A DNA stretch of 64,000 nt. It comes from Chytridium lagenaria. Taxonomy: Eukaryota; Chytridiomycota; Chytridiomycetes; Chytridiales; Chytridiaceae. The DNA lies in assembly GCA_025449115.1 (NCBI GenBank), contig JAHLKC010000143.1, positions 1 to 64,000 on the forward strand, written 5' to 3'. The position numbers and the translations under genes were made by a program. The notes beneath the pieces are model-generated. The model searched no databases. It was given only the letters and a program-made list of their open reading frames with translations, and was not told the DNA's origin. Below are positions 1 to 16,144 of this stretch, piece by piece (positions within the stretch are counted from its first letter, which is position 1; each line of letters begins with the position of its first letter).

Positions 1-1486
1 TCATTTTGTGCTTGAGAGTCGATTGTTTTGAGTTTTTTTTCTAAATTCCCACTCTCAACCTCCCCGCTGTCTTTTTTTGTTCTGTCATGATGCTAAGGAC
101 GTCATTTGAGGTGTTGTATAATAACACCCAGTCCCCCTCTTTTTTCCTGCCGTTTTTACTCGTTTTATATAGACCTGTTTGCTTGTTCTTTTGTTCTTGT
201 CGCCTTCTATCAGACCCTGCTTGATTTTTTCTTCTGACATCTATCCCGGTTTTCATCTCGACTATTGAGCCTTTTTTCTTTTGCGCGTGTCCACTTTCTC
301 TTTTGCTGGCGTAACAGTTATTAGTGTTGTCGTTGAAAGTAATGGTGACTTTTCAGAGAAACAAACTTTGGAATGGAGTCTTGTGTGTGTCTTGTGTGAG
401 CCTCTTTATGACGAACCGTCGCCTCATCTCTTTTTTTATTTTGGTGGGAGAGCATTATCTCATTACTTTCTTTGTCGCTCTTTTTTTTATTGCAAGTTAC
501 ATTTTTTTTATTGATACATGTTTTTGTATTTTTGGATTCAAAAACGTCTTGTTGAACTTTCTTTTTCTCCCTGGTTTAATTTAAAAGTGGGTTTCTGCGA
601 TATGTCTTTCGCTTTCTTTTTATTGTTGTTGTGAGGAACCATACTGGTTTTTGAGGGGTGGCTTGTTATTATCTTGATTTTTATTTTTCTTGGGTTTTTT
701 TGTGTTGGGTGACGGCTTGTAATTTCTTTTTTCTTTTTTTTTTGTTGTTGTCCTAAAGACACGTCGCGTTGAGAAAAGTATTGAGGGGTAAGAATGCTTG
801 AGTAGAGGACGTTGAGCTTGAAAATACCGGACGAGGTGGAGGTGGGTTTCCCACCTATTTTTTGGCCCGCTAACATTAAAGAGAGACTAGGGCAATATCG
901 TACACCCGTTTAATTGGATTATAAAACTTTATTTACTTTCTAAGATTCTTGCGATGACGTTACGTGTATGCTGTGTTTAATTCAAGCATTGATACGAAAA
1001 GGGACTGTAGGAATAGGTTGATATCGGGTTGGATGAGGTGGTTGGCGGAATTATGAGGATATGGGCTTCATCTTGTGCAGTTTGGTTGTACTCTCACCTC
1101 TAAAGAGGTGATTACGAAATGCTGAATATGAGAGAACATTCAAGCTAGGTGTTCCATTTGTTGCTAACAATACCATTTAATTTCTCTAATTTTTAATGAG
1201 ACCATGAGGCGTCAAAACATTAACAATGGTTAAATGACGCGTTGGTCGAGAAGAATTTTAGAATGAATTTGATTACATAAACGCTCAACTCTCACATGCT
1301 CGCAGGACATAAACACCGCACCGTAAAAACAGCAGCTCGCATGCGGACATCACCTCCACTACAATACAGGGTTTTCACCTCCTCAAACTTTATAAGATCA
1401 ACACGGTCAATCCCGGCCCTTTGCCGATGTCCCCCATTTTAGTTCACTTTTCGGTCTATCACTAACACCTCGATGCTTTGCTATCC
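1..1486. other. T-rich left flank without a supportable gene
   Basis: Positions 1-760 are strongly T-rich on the + strand, with many runs of 8 or more T. Elsewhere in this window such T tracts follow the stop codon of a gene on its sense strand (for example after 14853, 42552, 53446 and 56546). I therefore infer that this is the 3' flank of a + strand gene ending left of the window. Several small open frames occur here, but they are low-complexity and have no intron or domain signals. About 900-1486 is a mixed-composition intergenic stretch that presumably holds the promoter of the gene starting at 1487. Confidence 0.5.
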
Positions 1487-3539
1487 ATGAGCCTGCATTC
1501 AAAACTTGATGGTGGAAGTGTGAGACCGTCGTCATCATGGATTCATAGGGCTATCGACGATGTCAAGTGCCTTACTGTGATGTTGCAACCGTTGTCGATC
1601 TTTGCGGTCATGTCGGTGATGGGACTTGTGGCTGCAAAGTTGATATTGAACTTTTCGGTGGTGGATGAAACGGGTATGCCGTTTGCTGATGATACAAAAG
1701 CGTTTGGGTTACTCACTTATTTGACGATGGGGTAAAAAGTCTTGTTTCGTCTTGTGTCAAGCTAAAAGCCTCTCTTTTTTTTTTTTGTAGAATTTGCATC
1801 GTCAGTATTTACTTTAAAGAGACATTCTGGATTAATCCACATGTCGATTATATCCTTGTTGCGATACCGTTTATCATTCTTGGCCCTTTAATATGGTGTT
1901 TGACGCGGATAACGTTTTTGAATGCTTCGTACAAATTTCTCATCATATCCATTATGCCGAATTTCGTGTTTGGTCCAATCCTCTTTTTGGATAAGAGCAT
2001 GACCTTTGCAAAATTCATTCGGCATGCTCTAAGGCAACTGGTCGAGCTCTTCGTGTTTATCCTGGTGTCGATCTTTAACTTGTAAGTGGGTAGTTTGCTC
2101 ACACATGGTCTCTAATTTGGTGTCTATTTTATTTTATATTATTTAGGGCGGTCAGTTTAACGTTTTTGACGTTATCGAGAACAGAGAATCACGGAAAAGC
2201 AGTGTCAGTGGTTGAAATGGTGAAAGCAGTGTGTCTCTTTGGTATTGTGTAAGCACCCTTCTTCTTCTTCTTCTTCTTTTTTGTTTACTACTTTATTAAT
2301 CTGGAGGACAGATTCCCGATTCTACGATTCTTCTCAATGCAAGGCGCACGAAGAGGTTTGAAAGCGCATGAAGCGAAGGAACCCACAAATGTTCTTGAAG
2401 AGATGGAAATGAAAAATATACTAGTAAGTTTATAGATCTTTTTGCATCAGACATCTAATCCTTCCTTATTATTTCCATGTGTGTAGTTCAGGTTCATCGC
2501 TTGGTGAGTTGTGAGAAATTAAGACATGTATACTCATCGACCTCAAACAGCCAAGAAATGCTTTGGAACACATTGAGTCGACTTCTTCTCGCTGAAATTC
2601 GCGATAACACCACATTTGGCATCTCAGTGTTATGCTCTCATCTTGTCATATTCGTGACACGCGTCGTATCGGCTGCTGCTTTTAGGCGATTACAGATGGA
2701 GAGAAAGGGAAAGACGGCGCCGATCTTGACAGAGGCTTATGACCAGATTCAGAGACAAGTTACAAAAACTCGACGTGTTGGGGCTTCATCTGTGGAGGGA
2801 GGTCTTCCTGGGTATGACCGTACGACAGAGTTTATGACTATACCTGGAGAACCGACACTATTTCCACCTGTAAGTAGGAAAGAGACAGCGATAAGTAGGA
2901 AGGAATCAACGATAATTAGGAAAGAATCAGCAACAAGTAGGAAAGAAAGAGTGGCTGTTCATCTATCGTCATCTGGCGATAAAGAAGAGGGCACAACTGC
3001 CGTTACGATCAGCGTTTCTTCAAACTCTCCACCCTCCAATTTCACGCCATCATCCGATTCACCAATGACACGCAAAGAAGAAGAAGAAGCAGTTGTTGAC
3101 GTTTATTCTATTGATTTCACACCAATGTCCGACGAGACACGCTACGCCTTTAGTAATCTCGCCTCAATGTTTGCGGAATGGTGTGGACGTATATCTGCCT
3201 TCCTCATCACTCTTCTCTTCACCGCAAACGCCGCCCCAATACACATGGACGCAATGCCGAGACCCTCTCACGGTCCGCACACACCTCATTCGGGGCGTCG
3301 CGATGATACTATTAAGTTTATTCATAGATGCATCTGGGCTTATGGTTGAATATAAAGTCAGTGAAACTGGGATTAGAGAGGCTGTGGAGGAGTTTAGGAC
3401 AGCCAAAGTGTCGTGGTTGGTGTATTTGGAGATGTCTATTTTTTCGGTGGTGATTTGTGGGACTTTTTTGATGGCCATGCCGGGAATATTGGAGGATGGG
3501 AATGAATGTTTTAGAGCTGGGAGAAAGGTTTGGATGTGA
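1487..3539 (+). CDS. Multi-pass membrane protein of unknown function
   Basis: Not assigned to a family. The ATG at 1487 opens an exon to 1731. Introns with clean GT-AG borders lead to exons at about 1791-2081, 2147-2248, 2312-2423 and from 2492 on. All junctions keep frame. The protein (about 600 residues) has hydrophobic segments such as FAVMSVMGLVAAKLIL, ILVAIPFIILGPLIW, LIISIMPNFVFGPILF and VFILVSIF. A Ser/Lys-rich hydrophilic loop contains repeated RKES/RKET motifs (about 2870-2960, with repeats of about 7-8 residues). Two or three further membrane segments follow it, ending near SVVICGTFLMAMP. Near 3300 the frame that keeps the membrane segments shifts by one base, so either an indel or a missed small intron lies there. 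The topology resembles a seven-transmembrane receptor or a transporter, but no diagnostic motif is visible. Confidence 0.6.
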
Positions 3540-4988
3540 GAAGGACCTTATGGCTTTTCGGTTTGGGCGGTGTAATTGTCGCGGTATTGTATTTATGCAT
3601 CATGTAAATGAATAAGATATCATTGTGATCTTTCAAATAGCAGAGGCTCTGGTCTCATGTCATTGAATCAGTTGTGGGAACTGTTTTTTGTAATGGGAGT
3701 GGGACGGATTAGGCCGTTTGTACAAGGCGACCGCGGTGGTATGTGAGGAAGCTTATTAAGGAATCGATATGGGAGGAGCATCACTTTTAGTGATAACACA
3801 TGTGTCCCACATGCAAAGCGTAAAAGAATGGAAATCGGTAACGGGCAATGAGTAACAGAATGTGCGTAGGTGACTCCGATTTCGGGAGATTCGTCATATC
3901 AAATAGTAATTTTTTATGTATGATGTTTAAGATTGACGCGTCAATCTATCGGAATGTTGAGCTGCTGATTTTCGGTTGAACATCGATGGATGCCGATCCC
4001 ATTCTTTTTTGATATGAGCTTTATCGGAGTAATCAAGAAATGTTCTATTGCTGAAAATCCGCGATAATACTAAACTCGCCATTTCCGTGATATGTTCATG
4101 ATCCGTTGCCCGCAGATCCATTCTTGCAAAAATAGGTTGAAAAAGAGGATCGCGACAGTTGGTATTTATAATCAACGATCCTTTAACGAATAATTCAACA
4201 GCTAGCTCCACGTCCCCATTAGCACCTGCGACGAAATATCAGCCGCCATTATCGATGTATCTCCCTAGAGAATAGCCACTCCAAGAAGTTTGAAAAATAA
4301 TATAAAAGCATAATGGGCAAAAAAAAAACAAAAAAAAACAAAAACTATTATTATTGATGATGCCATCCTGGCATTATAGGGAGACTGCAATATACTGAAA
4401 CGAGCTGTATAAGGAGAAAATGATGGGGCGAAAAACGCTGCAAGAAAAGATACAAAGAGAAACATCAAAGTGTGTGTTTGCGTGTAAGATTAGAAGCAAC
4501 CAAAATTAAAAGTATATGATGACTTGAGAAGCCTGCGAATATAAAGCCTTGCTCAAGAGCAAAATAATGCAAAAATTATGCGGTGGTGGAAGGGCGGAAA
4601 AATAAAATAAAAAAATGAGTAGGATCTGGAGCCAGAGGCAGTTTTACGCGTTGCTTTCTTTAATTGCGGGTTGTTTTACTCTGGCTTGTTCAAGACAAGT
4701 GGGTGGGCGAGAAAGGGTTCCTGAGGCGGTAACAGGGGATAACACCTATTGACAAAGAATAAACCCCATCAAAACAGAGGGAGTCAACATATGAGCAGGA
4801 CAAACGCGGACAACAAAAATAATAATAAAGTCAAGGCCCAACAAATGTCCGAAAACCAATTCTCTTCTCGTTAAATAATACAGTTGGCAAAAAGAACCAA
4901 CGTGATACATGTGTATGAGTATGATGATGCGCAAGTCGGCATTTAATGCAGGATAATGGGTGAATATCATCTTTGGAAAAGGATTCGT
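3540..4988. other. Intergenic region, nothing recognised
   Basis: About 1.45 kb between the 3' end of the membrane-protein gene and the 3' end of the convergent minus-strand gene. A minus-strand frame of 94 codons at 3927-4211 has fairly normal composition but shows no intron partner, domain or recognisable motif. 4318-4350 is an A-rich simple tract. No promoter, RNA gene or repeat family was recognised. Confidence 0.5.
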
Positions 4989-7900
4989 CTACTCACGTTG
5001 TCCTTTCCATCCCTTTCCCCTTGCAGCACCTTTTGTAGGTGCAACCGCCCCAACATCCCCGCGATTTGAACCTTTCGCCGAAGACCCACCCCCTACCGTT
5101 CCTGCGACAATAGCTGCCCATGCCGGCGCATTCCGGCGAGTAGAATTATCTGAACGACCTTTTCCGCCGGCAATGGAAGCATTTCCGGTGTCAGTTGCTC
5201 CCTCTCTAGCTGCAGCTGCCTCCGGCAACCCAGTTCCAGCTGCAGATGGTGGAGAAATCTTGCCGCCAACTCCCTTAGATACAGGAATGTGAAGAACCTT
5301 AGGAGCTCCGGCAGCCCATGCGCCCTTCAACTCGGTCATCTTTACAGGAGTAGTTGGCGCCGAAAACGAATCCACAATCGTTGTCGCGTCATCCCAAGAC
5401 GGAATCATATTGACTGAAGAAGAACTGGACGGTGTGGATGGAGCAGATGCCGATCCATTCCTGTCCTTCTTCCCATGCCCTTTCCGCTTTGGTTCAGAGA
5501 TCTTGTCACCCTTATGTTTTACCGCATCCGAGAGCTTTTCTGCAGAGGCAGAGTGGCGCGTCTTGCCTCCGGCCACCTGGGAAGTCCTTTTCCCATGTTC
5601 CTGAGAAAAGGCCGCACGCTTAGCTTCCTCAAAAGCTCCAGCAAAAGGCTCCGGTCGTTTCGGCAGAGATGTCGCCGTGATCAAAGGCTTTGACTGCACT
5701 ACGTGTGGGTCGAATCGAGTCGATGCAGATCCATTACCAAACTCGCTGGCTTTCTTCCCATCACTGCTGTCACTAGCATTCAAAGATGAGGCAGGTGAAA
5801 TCGCTTTTGTAGTTTCCTGTTGGCTTAGCGAAGGTGGCACCCGCAATGGCGCTGACATCCCTTCAACTGTTGGGATTATGCTAGGAGAGGGCAGATAAGG
5901 AGGCGGGAGGAAGGCCATGGGTGCCTTGGGTATGGAAGACATTGAATGATGGTGCCGGATCCCAGACGGCCGTGATCCTCCACCACTCCCTTGATTTCCG
6001 TATGGCCCTGGAGGATAAAACATAACAGGCGCGTACGGGTTCGAGCTCGATGCCGGGATGAAATGAGGGCGAGGGGGCAGTCCAGATCCATTGGACATGA
6101 AGGCAGACAAAGCACCTTTGTTGCCACCATTGGTGTAAGGATGCATCATCGACACCTGCGAGGGCATAGGAGGCATAGCTCCTTCCCCAAACATATTTCC
6201 TATTCCGAGATGATGCAATGGGAACAGTGGTTCGCCTTGTGAACCATATGAGAATCCCTGTACAGGTCCCTGGTAAGGCGAAACCACAATCCCCGAATCC
6301 TCGCTTCCCGATCTCGAGTCTTTTTCAGAATCCGACGAACCCATTAATTTCATTGGCGCTGACTTTACAGACGACGTGGACGACGACATCGAATCACTTC
6401 TATTCTGTCGATGCAATCGGTCCTGCATCATACCAAAGAACGGAGCCGAAAGAGCGTCCCCGTATGATCCACCTCTTTGCTGCTCCAAATCCCCGCGGGA
6501 GGCGTCCGACTGCCTTGAAGGAGACCATCCATTATCAGCCCCAAAAGAAATGGCAGGAAACACAGGCAGTATGGTGGGGGGGGCCTCAAATGAATTGGCC
6601 AGTAGCTCAGAAGTAATTGAGCTTTCGCTCACAGATTTTGAAGCTCTTCGATGTGAAAACTTCAACTGCCGCTTCAGATTCGAAGTCGACATCCGTCTTC
6701 CCGGATTTTGCGCAAAGGCTAGTGACGACGACGATCCCGATCCCCATCCCAAAGATCCTACTAATGAGTTCGTTGAAAGGTTCGGAGTACCCTCCGAACG
6801 CGACGGGGACGCTTTCGGCGTAACGCAGCCTTCTTCCGTATCGTTATCTTGCCATCCATCTTTCACCGTACTCTCCTCCTCTCCGGTCTTAACAGAAGAT
6901 GATTCCGGAGATCGTCGTCCAACTCTCTCCACAATACTCTCCGGTGACCTCCCTCGTGCCCTCCCAAAAGCTGCTGCAGCATCGATGAGCAATTTTGCAT
7001 CCGTCGAGGCTCCAGGAGAGCTCACAGTACTTAAACTCCGCTGTTTAAGTCTGCCAAACTCAAATGCACCTTCACGGCCATTTGGACTGTCGAAAATTTG
7101 CAATTTGTCGACCACGGGATACACGACTTAATGGCGGAGATTCCGAAAGCGATCTTGCTGCACCTGTACACCCATGGTTATTCCTACGAGTATCTCCAAT
7201 AGACAAAGGAGAAGATCTGCCGCCAGTCAGGAAGAGGGGAAGCGCGCTAGCACCACCTTTAATCAAAATCTCGACAGAGCTTGATGAAGAATTGCTGGCG
7301 GTGTCATCATCGGAGAAGCAAAGAGAATCCGTGTCGGCCTCTGCTTAAATAGTTGAGTCCAAGAAATAGTAAGCAAAAGTACAATGGATATAGAAAGGTT
7401 TAAGAAGATAATAACTATGAGGGAAAACTAACCTCCACCTTCACTGGCCGTGTCATTTTTTTTACATCTCCGCGCAGAAAACGTAAAATTCGGTCTCGCC
7501 AGATCCAAAGACGACATCATCCTTGACAACGCATCATCCTCCCAATGCGCGTCCATACCAGGATAATGCGTCTTCCTTCCAGAAAAGGGTCTCCCAGGTC
7601 CAGGAGGCTCACTCTGTGTTCCGTCATCATCCAACTCTGGAACAAAAGGTGCCGCAAATGCCGACAACCTGCTACTTAGTGCCGAGGATGATGAGGATGT
7701 TGAGAACGATGTGCTTTGAAGGAATCGTGGTGGAGGGGGATTACTTTGGGAATGTGGACGGTGAGGGGGACTGACGGGCGCGCTCATAGAGTTGACGTGT
7801 GATTGAGGTTGAAGCTGCGATAACGGCGGATGCGAAGAGGACTGCTTAGCGCGAATGGTCGAATGGATCGAGGCCATTTGGGGTGGTGCTTGTGATGTTG

Positions 7901-8663
7901 GAACGGATTGAAGTGAGGGTTGTGGGTGCGCGGGGGGAAGTGAGTTGATCTGCTGAGGTGCAATATTGGGCTTATTGGAAATATGCGGGTGGTGATCGTT
8001 GCCGTACATGGGACGTGCATTAAAAGGTGGTATCGGACCATACCATGGTCTGTACATGATATTTTGCATTTGTGGAGGAGCCTGTCTCCGCTGCTGATTT
8101 GCGTCTCGTGGACGCTGTCGTTGCATTTGAGTTGAAGGATTTGTTTGATGTGCTGCTACTGAACCAGCAACAGCGGCGCCGAGGAGATGTTGTCCACCCT
8201 GTTGTCCGAGCAGCTGCTGGGATCCTAAGGTAGGGAAAATGGTCAATGTGGCCATATTGGCACCTTGACCGCCGTGTTGAATTCCAAAAGGTTGGGGTTG
8301 AGGGTGTGTAGACATGGGTGGAGCAAATCCAAATCCGCCGTCATTAATCAAGTGATTCTGTTGCAAACCACGATCTATCTGAGAATTTGCCATAGGTATC
8401 GGCGGCCGTATGAGAAACCCCGACGAAAGGTTCATTGACGGATGCACTGAATTCAGCGCCGAGGTGAAAGAGGATAGTGGAAAGTTATTCTCTTGATGCG
8501 GAAAGTTGGCATCACAGCTTAGCGAAGACTCCTCGATAACTACATCCGTCGCCTCTATTCTGTGCTCTAATCTTTCAGCTTGATTCTCAATGTCGACTGA
8601 AGTGCTCTCCCAAGCCCCGGTGGAATCTAAGCTATGAGCTCGCTGACGCAAAGGCCGCATCAT
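4989..8663 (-). CDS. Large Ser/Pro-rich low-complexity protein, unrecognised
   Basis: Two long minus-strand open segments (8663-7428 and about 7346-4989) are joined by a GT-AG intron at about 7427-7347. The frame shifts once near 7090-7190, where the continuation through VDKLQIFDSPNGREG lies in another frame. The combined protein is about 1,200 residues and almost entirely disordered: Ser, Pro, Gly, Gln and Asn rich, with RRPRSPES-like charged patches. It has no membrane segment. The N-terminus begins MMRPLRQRAHSLDSTG; the C-terminus ends in a basic Gly-rich tail (GAARGKGWKGQRE) that could bind RNA. The composition suits a cytoplasmic regulatory or mRNA-associated scaffold, but that is inference from composition only. 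The ATG at 8663 is the first in frame and has about 450 bases of non-coding sequence upstream. Confidence 0.6.
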
Positions 8664-9766
8664 GACGGCAAACTAAAAAACTGTCAGCCTACAAGGTTTT
8701 CAAGCAACAAAGCAGCAAACCCCAAACAGAACGGATGGATATAGCAATTTGCTTACTTTACGTTATCTGTCCAGTATGAAGAAAAATGGCGTTGACGACG
8801 ATAGCTTGACCAACAGATGTCTGGTATTTGTAGTGAGCACGCAAGCGTTGAAGCTCAAACCGAATGCTGCCTGTTAGTGGCGAAATTCTTGTTAGCTTCA
8901 AACGACGTCTTCAAAAATCACTCTTATTCACTTCCACGAACCTAATCAACAGTGACCCTCTCGTGAGCTTTCAGTATATGGTTTACGCAATGTGGGTAGC
9001 CAACGTTGTCAATGATGAGTAAAAGCAAAGCCTCGAGTGCCTCCTTGTGCGTTCGTCGAGTCCTCCCTTTGAAAGCTATCCAAGACTACGAATAAGCCCA
9101 GCACGCTGATATCCGCAATATCAGCCCCCTTTCAATACAACACCGTCTCTGCAAGCGCTGCAACGGGCTCCGCACAAGTCACAGAACCTCAACGAAGGCC
9201 TCAATGCCTTTGAAAATTTCCAATTTTTTTGTAAAGTATCACGCTCGAGGAGACGCTCAAATGTACATGGATATAAATCAAGGCTGCTCGATTCCTGTAT
9301 GCCGTGGCAAGCGATGCAAATACAATGCAGACTTCTTCACTACAGTATTTTTCTGGGCTTCAGAAAAAAAAGGAGCTAAATGCAGAAAAGAGACTAGCAT
9401 TATAAGGTAATCCAATGGGATCTTAATGTGGCAAACATCTGTCGGTTGTCGCGACAATGGATGCGAGAGTAATGAAAAGTAGGCATATTGAATCTGGTGC
9501 TGGAGGAACAAAATAGCTTGCTCCTTCTTGTCTGTTTCTCTTGTCTGTGCGCCATAAGTGGGAATGTTTAGAATGCAGCGAGCAAAGTGACATTAGTAAA
9601 GCAAAGAAACCTTTTTCAATCGGGCATTAAATAAGCAGAAAATTTAATAGCATCAAGGTTCTCAGGTATCAATAAAAAATAAAGTAGAAGAGGCCTGCAC
9701 AAAGTGATGCTTCTAAAACAAACTCAAAAAACAGGAGCAATCACCAACCCATAACTCCCACATAGA
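8664..9766. other. Intergenic region, upstream of the low-complexity gene
   Basis: About 1.1 kb separates the 5' end of the gene at 8663 (minus) from the 3' end of the SANT-domain gene (minus). It should contain the promoter and 5' leader of the former. I see only scattered short frames of fewer than 80 codons and no recognisable element. Confidence 0.45.
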
Positions 9767-11886
9767 TTATTTGCTGATTTCGTCAAACACCAGAAGCGAC
9801 GACAATCTCTCGTCTTGCAAAAACGTAGGTGTAGACGGCCCATGCACACATGAAGGATCCGCACAAGACGCACATCGTGGTGGTGCCGACAACTTTGAAA
9901 TTAATCCCGCGACCGTATCTTTTGGGAGGTACTGGTTGAGCATAGTTGCAATCTCCCCAATATCAAGTGGAACAGTTGAATAGGTATGAAGGAGATTGAT
10001 CTGGATAATTTAGTGAATGCATATACTCCGTTACTCACCATTTCGCTGTAGTTAGGGTCTAGAAGCTCTTCTTCAAGTTCTTCACAGTCAAGGGGCTCGT
10101 CAGCATCAAGGGGAATTATTTCGACGTCTTCTCCAGGACGTCCAGCTTCCCTGATAATTTCTTTTGCGCAGAATACTGATTTGGAGTCCGAAGAATCTTT
10201 ATGATTAGCATAATGTATATTTCAAAACCATACTTTGCTGGACTATGGTAAGAAGTCTGTGATTTGGCCATCGCCTCCATGAGCACAGATCTGTTAACCA
10301 TGATACAGAGTTTGTCGATGTTGAGGTTGTATAAAAACCGCACATGTCGAGACCAGTTAACGAGACTCGTTCTAATATGGTGTCAAAATCTCGACTTGAT
10401 AGTGCAGTCTCGGAATGTGTGAGGGGTAATGCGGCGGAAAGTTTCATGGCTGAGAGGTAAGCAGGTAGTCAATATTTAGAAATTGTATACTATTGGAAAA
10501 AGGACATTGCTTCACCATTTTGAGTGGGGTCAAAAGATCCCAATAAAATCCCTCTCGGCTTCCGTTGATGTCTATCAGCAAGATAACTATGTAAATTCAC
10601 TAGCGCCATCGTCCTCTTGCTCACGAGCGTCATGGGGCGCACTACTGTTTCCGAATACTCCAAACCCGTCATAAAATCATAGTCGAAAGGCCTTAACGAA
10701 CTTATTGCCTCATGTATGAAAGAATCAGAATATTCGGGGTGCGGATGTATTATTTGATCTAGATCCAAACACTTGTGTGCATCATCGGCAGGTGGGGTCT
10801 GTGGTTTAAAAAGGATACGATGTGGTGGCACATCATAGTCAGAATCGTCGTACATTGCTTCGCTGTCTTCCGAATCGGAATCTGATTCCATAGAAATGGG
10901 TTTAGGTTCGTCATCGTCAACATCTTTGCGGTCGATGGTTGAAGATGGGCTTAAGGGAAGGTCCGTTATGGGAGGTGTAGAGGAGGTGAATGAAGAGGAT
11001 TGGCGAGAGCAAGGTAATCTTTTTGGAGTTTGAATGGGCTTCTTGGGACGCCGCATAATTGCTTCACAAGGTTTGGTGAGAGCGAGGTAGGGTTTTGCTG
11101 CTGCTGAGTTCGGGTCAAGGTTCCGGCCACTCAGGGTATATCCCTCACCGGATTCCAACACCTTTTAAAAAACAATCAGAACTTAAAGCTTCATTTGTTT
11201 GTACCTTTGCAGGGAGTTTCTTTCCATCACGATATAAGCGAATAAAGTGCTTTTGCGCATGGCTTCGAACCGAATTCGCGTCTCGAGTCTTAACTACCAC
11301 TTGAATCTTTTATTGAAGTTAGTAAAATGTATATGAATAACTTCAAATATGTAGTTTGTAGGTTGAAGTGGCTTTACTCATCCTCATCCTATGTGATTAT
11401 TGAAAACAAAGGAAGAGTTCCAATTCACCTTAACCCAATCCCTTCCATACATCTCTAGACCCAGCAAAAAAGATTCTTCCTCATCCTCTGTGTAGGGGCC
11501 TGTGTTGAATCCATCACTCTTCTTTCCTGTTTTTGGCTTCTTCCTTTGAGGAAGCCCGCGCAAGAATGGTTCAATTCCTTCATCCTCTTGCTCAGGGTCG
11601 GCACTCCTTGGCCTTCGAGGTGGTCTGACGTCACCTTCTCTATCCTTTAACCGTTGACTGCGCCAGCTTGTCTTGCAAGAAGATTCGGCGCCGTCAGCAG
11701 TAGGCGCTATGGAGTGCTGTGAAGACTCTGGAAGATACAGAGAGAACGAGAGTAAGATTTGAAAGAGAAACACATCAAGTAGAGATATGCCAAGGTCCAG
11801 ACATTGCCTTTTATACGAATGTCGCTTAATTGTGCTTTACCTTTGTCTGATGACATGATGGTACACTCTACTGTTGGGGGCTCCAT
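9767..11886 (-). CDS. SANT/SHAQKYF-type Myb-like protein with possible MPN-like domain
   Basis: The start is the ATG at 11886. Exons run about 11886-11841, 11727-11429, 11306-11205 and 11161-10493, with two or three more exons down to the stop at 9767. The spliced product reads GPYTEDEEESFLLGLEMYG then RDWVKIQ, and then TRDANSVRSHAQKHFIRLY. This is a SANT/Myb repeat ending in the SHAQKYF-class signature found in plant single-Myb factors and in the histone deubiquitinase MYSM1. An acidic Ser/Asp linker follows. After it, a stretch beginning VRPMTLVSKRTMALVNLHSY and continuing to GILLGSFDPTQNG resembles the start of an MPN fold; LSAALPLTHSE and LDMCGFYTTS look like its next strands. The JAMM metal ligands (E, HxH) are not visible. 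Likely nuclear and DNA- or chromatin-binding. The MPN assignment is tentative and depends on exon choice around 10200-10500. Confidence 0.7.
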
Positions 11887-14853
<2,967 letters not shown>

Positions 14854-16000
14854 ACACGTTCATTTATTCACCTTTTTTCTTTTGTATGTTTTTTTACATA
14901 TTTTTTTTGAATTACGACACTTGATGTCATATTAGTTTTCGCATATGTAGCGAATAGATTTCCCATTTTTTTTTTGCCCTTGCATTGAATTGTCGAGTCG
15001 ACGGATGCGTGGGGTAAAAGTGAAATAAAGACAAAGGCATACCGTATACGCACTCATAACTCTGTACCTTAATGTGGATTTGACGCTTGGAGTTTCGGCT
15101 AATTCGGGTGGCAGCCCTAATGATGGTCCCCGGATTTCGGAAATAGAAAAAAAATGCTGATTTGCGGCGAGAAGGCCGCAGTGCATTCAGGGACAGACGC
15201 CACCGTCTTTCTTGGCGAGCACCTTTTCTATTAGAGCCAGGGCCAATACGGGCCATTTATAGATATTGATCGAGTCATCTTATCGATTTTTCATTTTTCA
15301 GTGCTGACACCGTACCATCCCTGACAGTAGAGCTTGAGGTGAGTTAATCATAGAACATCGTCGTCAAAGTCATCGACTCGCAACATCCTATCCCCCCAAC
15401 AAACCTACCTCTTTCCCCTCCTTCGCTCAATTAAGGCAAATGGAACGGGACAACAATGCATCGGGGATACAGATGCAGTATGGCCTGCCAAGATGGAGGG
15501 GAGCAATTTGCATTCTCATTTCAACGTTTTAGTAGTAAAACGCCGGGCGCCAACTGGGATGGAGCCCTGTAAGCTTGGCTATAAACGGCAAGGTGGAGCA
15601 GAATCAAATAGTATGGGTTACAGCCTGCCTAAATATGTACCAGCGTCCACAAAGATGGGGTGGGACTTTAGGAGAAATGTGTTTCAAGTCCCTCGAATAG
15701 GCATCTTGGCAGGAGCTTGTTGTTGTGTTTACTCGACGTTTACAACGCTTTTATATGCGTACCAATGTGCGTTAGGTTTTGGTTATGCTTTTTTTTTTTT
15801 TTTTTATCATTTTCATTTCGATGTTTCGTGTTTAAGATTGAAACGGTCTTGGTGGCGTTTCATGGGCATGTTTAGGGGAAAATCTTTGAAAAATGTGTTA
15901 ACGGCCAACTATCAACTGGATCCTGTGTGCTCTGAGCTTAATTGTTATTACGTCGTTTTTTTACTTTTTCTATTTCATTTACGATTGTCCGATCTTGAGA
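14854..16000. other. Intergenic region between MET3 and carbonic anhydrase
   Basis: 14854-14970 is the T-rich 3' flank of MET3. The rest is the upstream region of the carbonic anhydrase gene. A 170-codon plus-strand frame (15493-16005) runs into the TATA box at 16001, contains a poly-F tract from a T run and has no recognisable domain, so I treat it as chance. Nothing else was recognised. Confidence 0.5.
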
Positions 16001-16009
16001 TATAAAAAG
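16001..16009 (+). promoter_or_regulatory. TATA box of the carbonic anhydrase gene
   Basis: TATAAAAAG lies 144 bases upstream of the ATG at 16145 and is followed by a C/T-rich leader (CTTTCCTCCTCCTCTTC). Position and leader closely match the arrangement at MET3. Confidence 0.6.
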
Positions 16010-16144
16010 GGGGGCCAGACTTTCCTCCTCCTCTTCACACACTTCTTACCTACCTTGTTACGATCCGATCTTCTATAACATATCTCCTGCACTTTACCCA
16101 TATCTTACTTTCACAAGTTGCATTTCATTCATTCCTTTTGCAAG

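Noticed and set aside
538..876. 112-codon minus-strand frame with KKKKK tract
   Set aside because: It arises from a T-rich tract on the plus strand and has no conserved features; more likely the 3' flank of a gene left of the window.
15493..16005. 170-codon plus-strand frame upstream of carbonic anhydrase
   Set aside because: It overlaps the TATA box, includes a poly-Phe run from a T tract and has no domain or splice partner; better read as promoter sequence.
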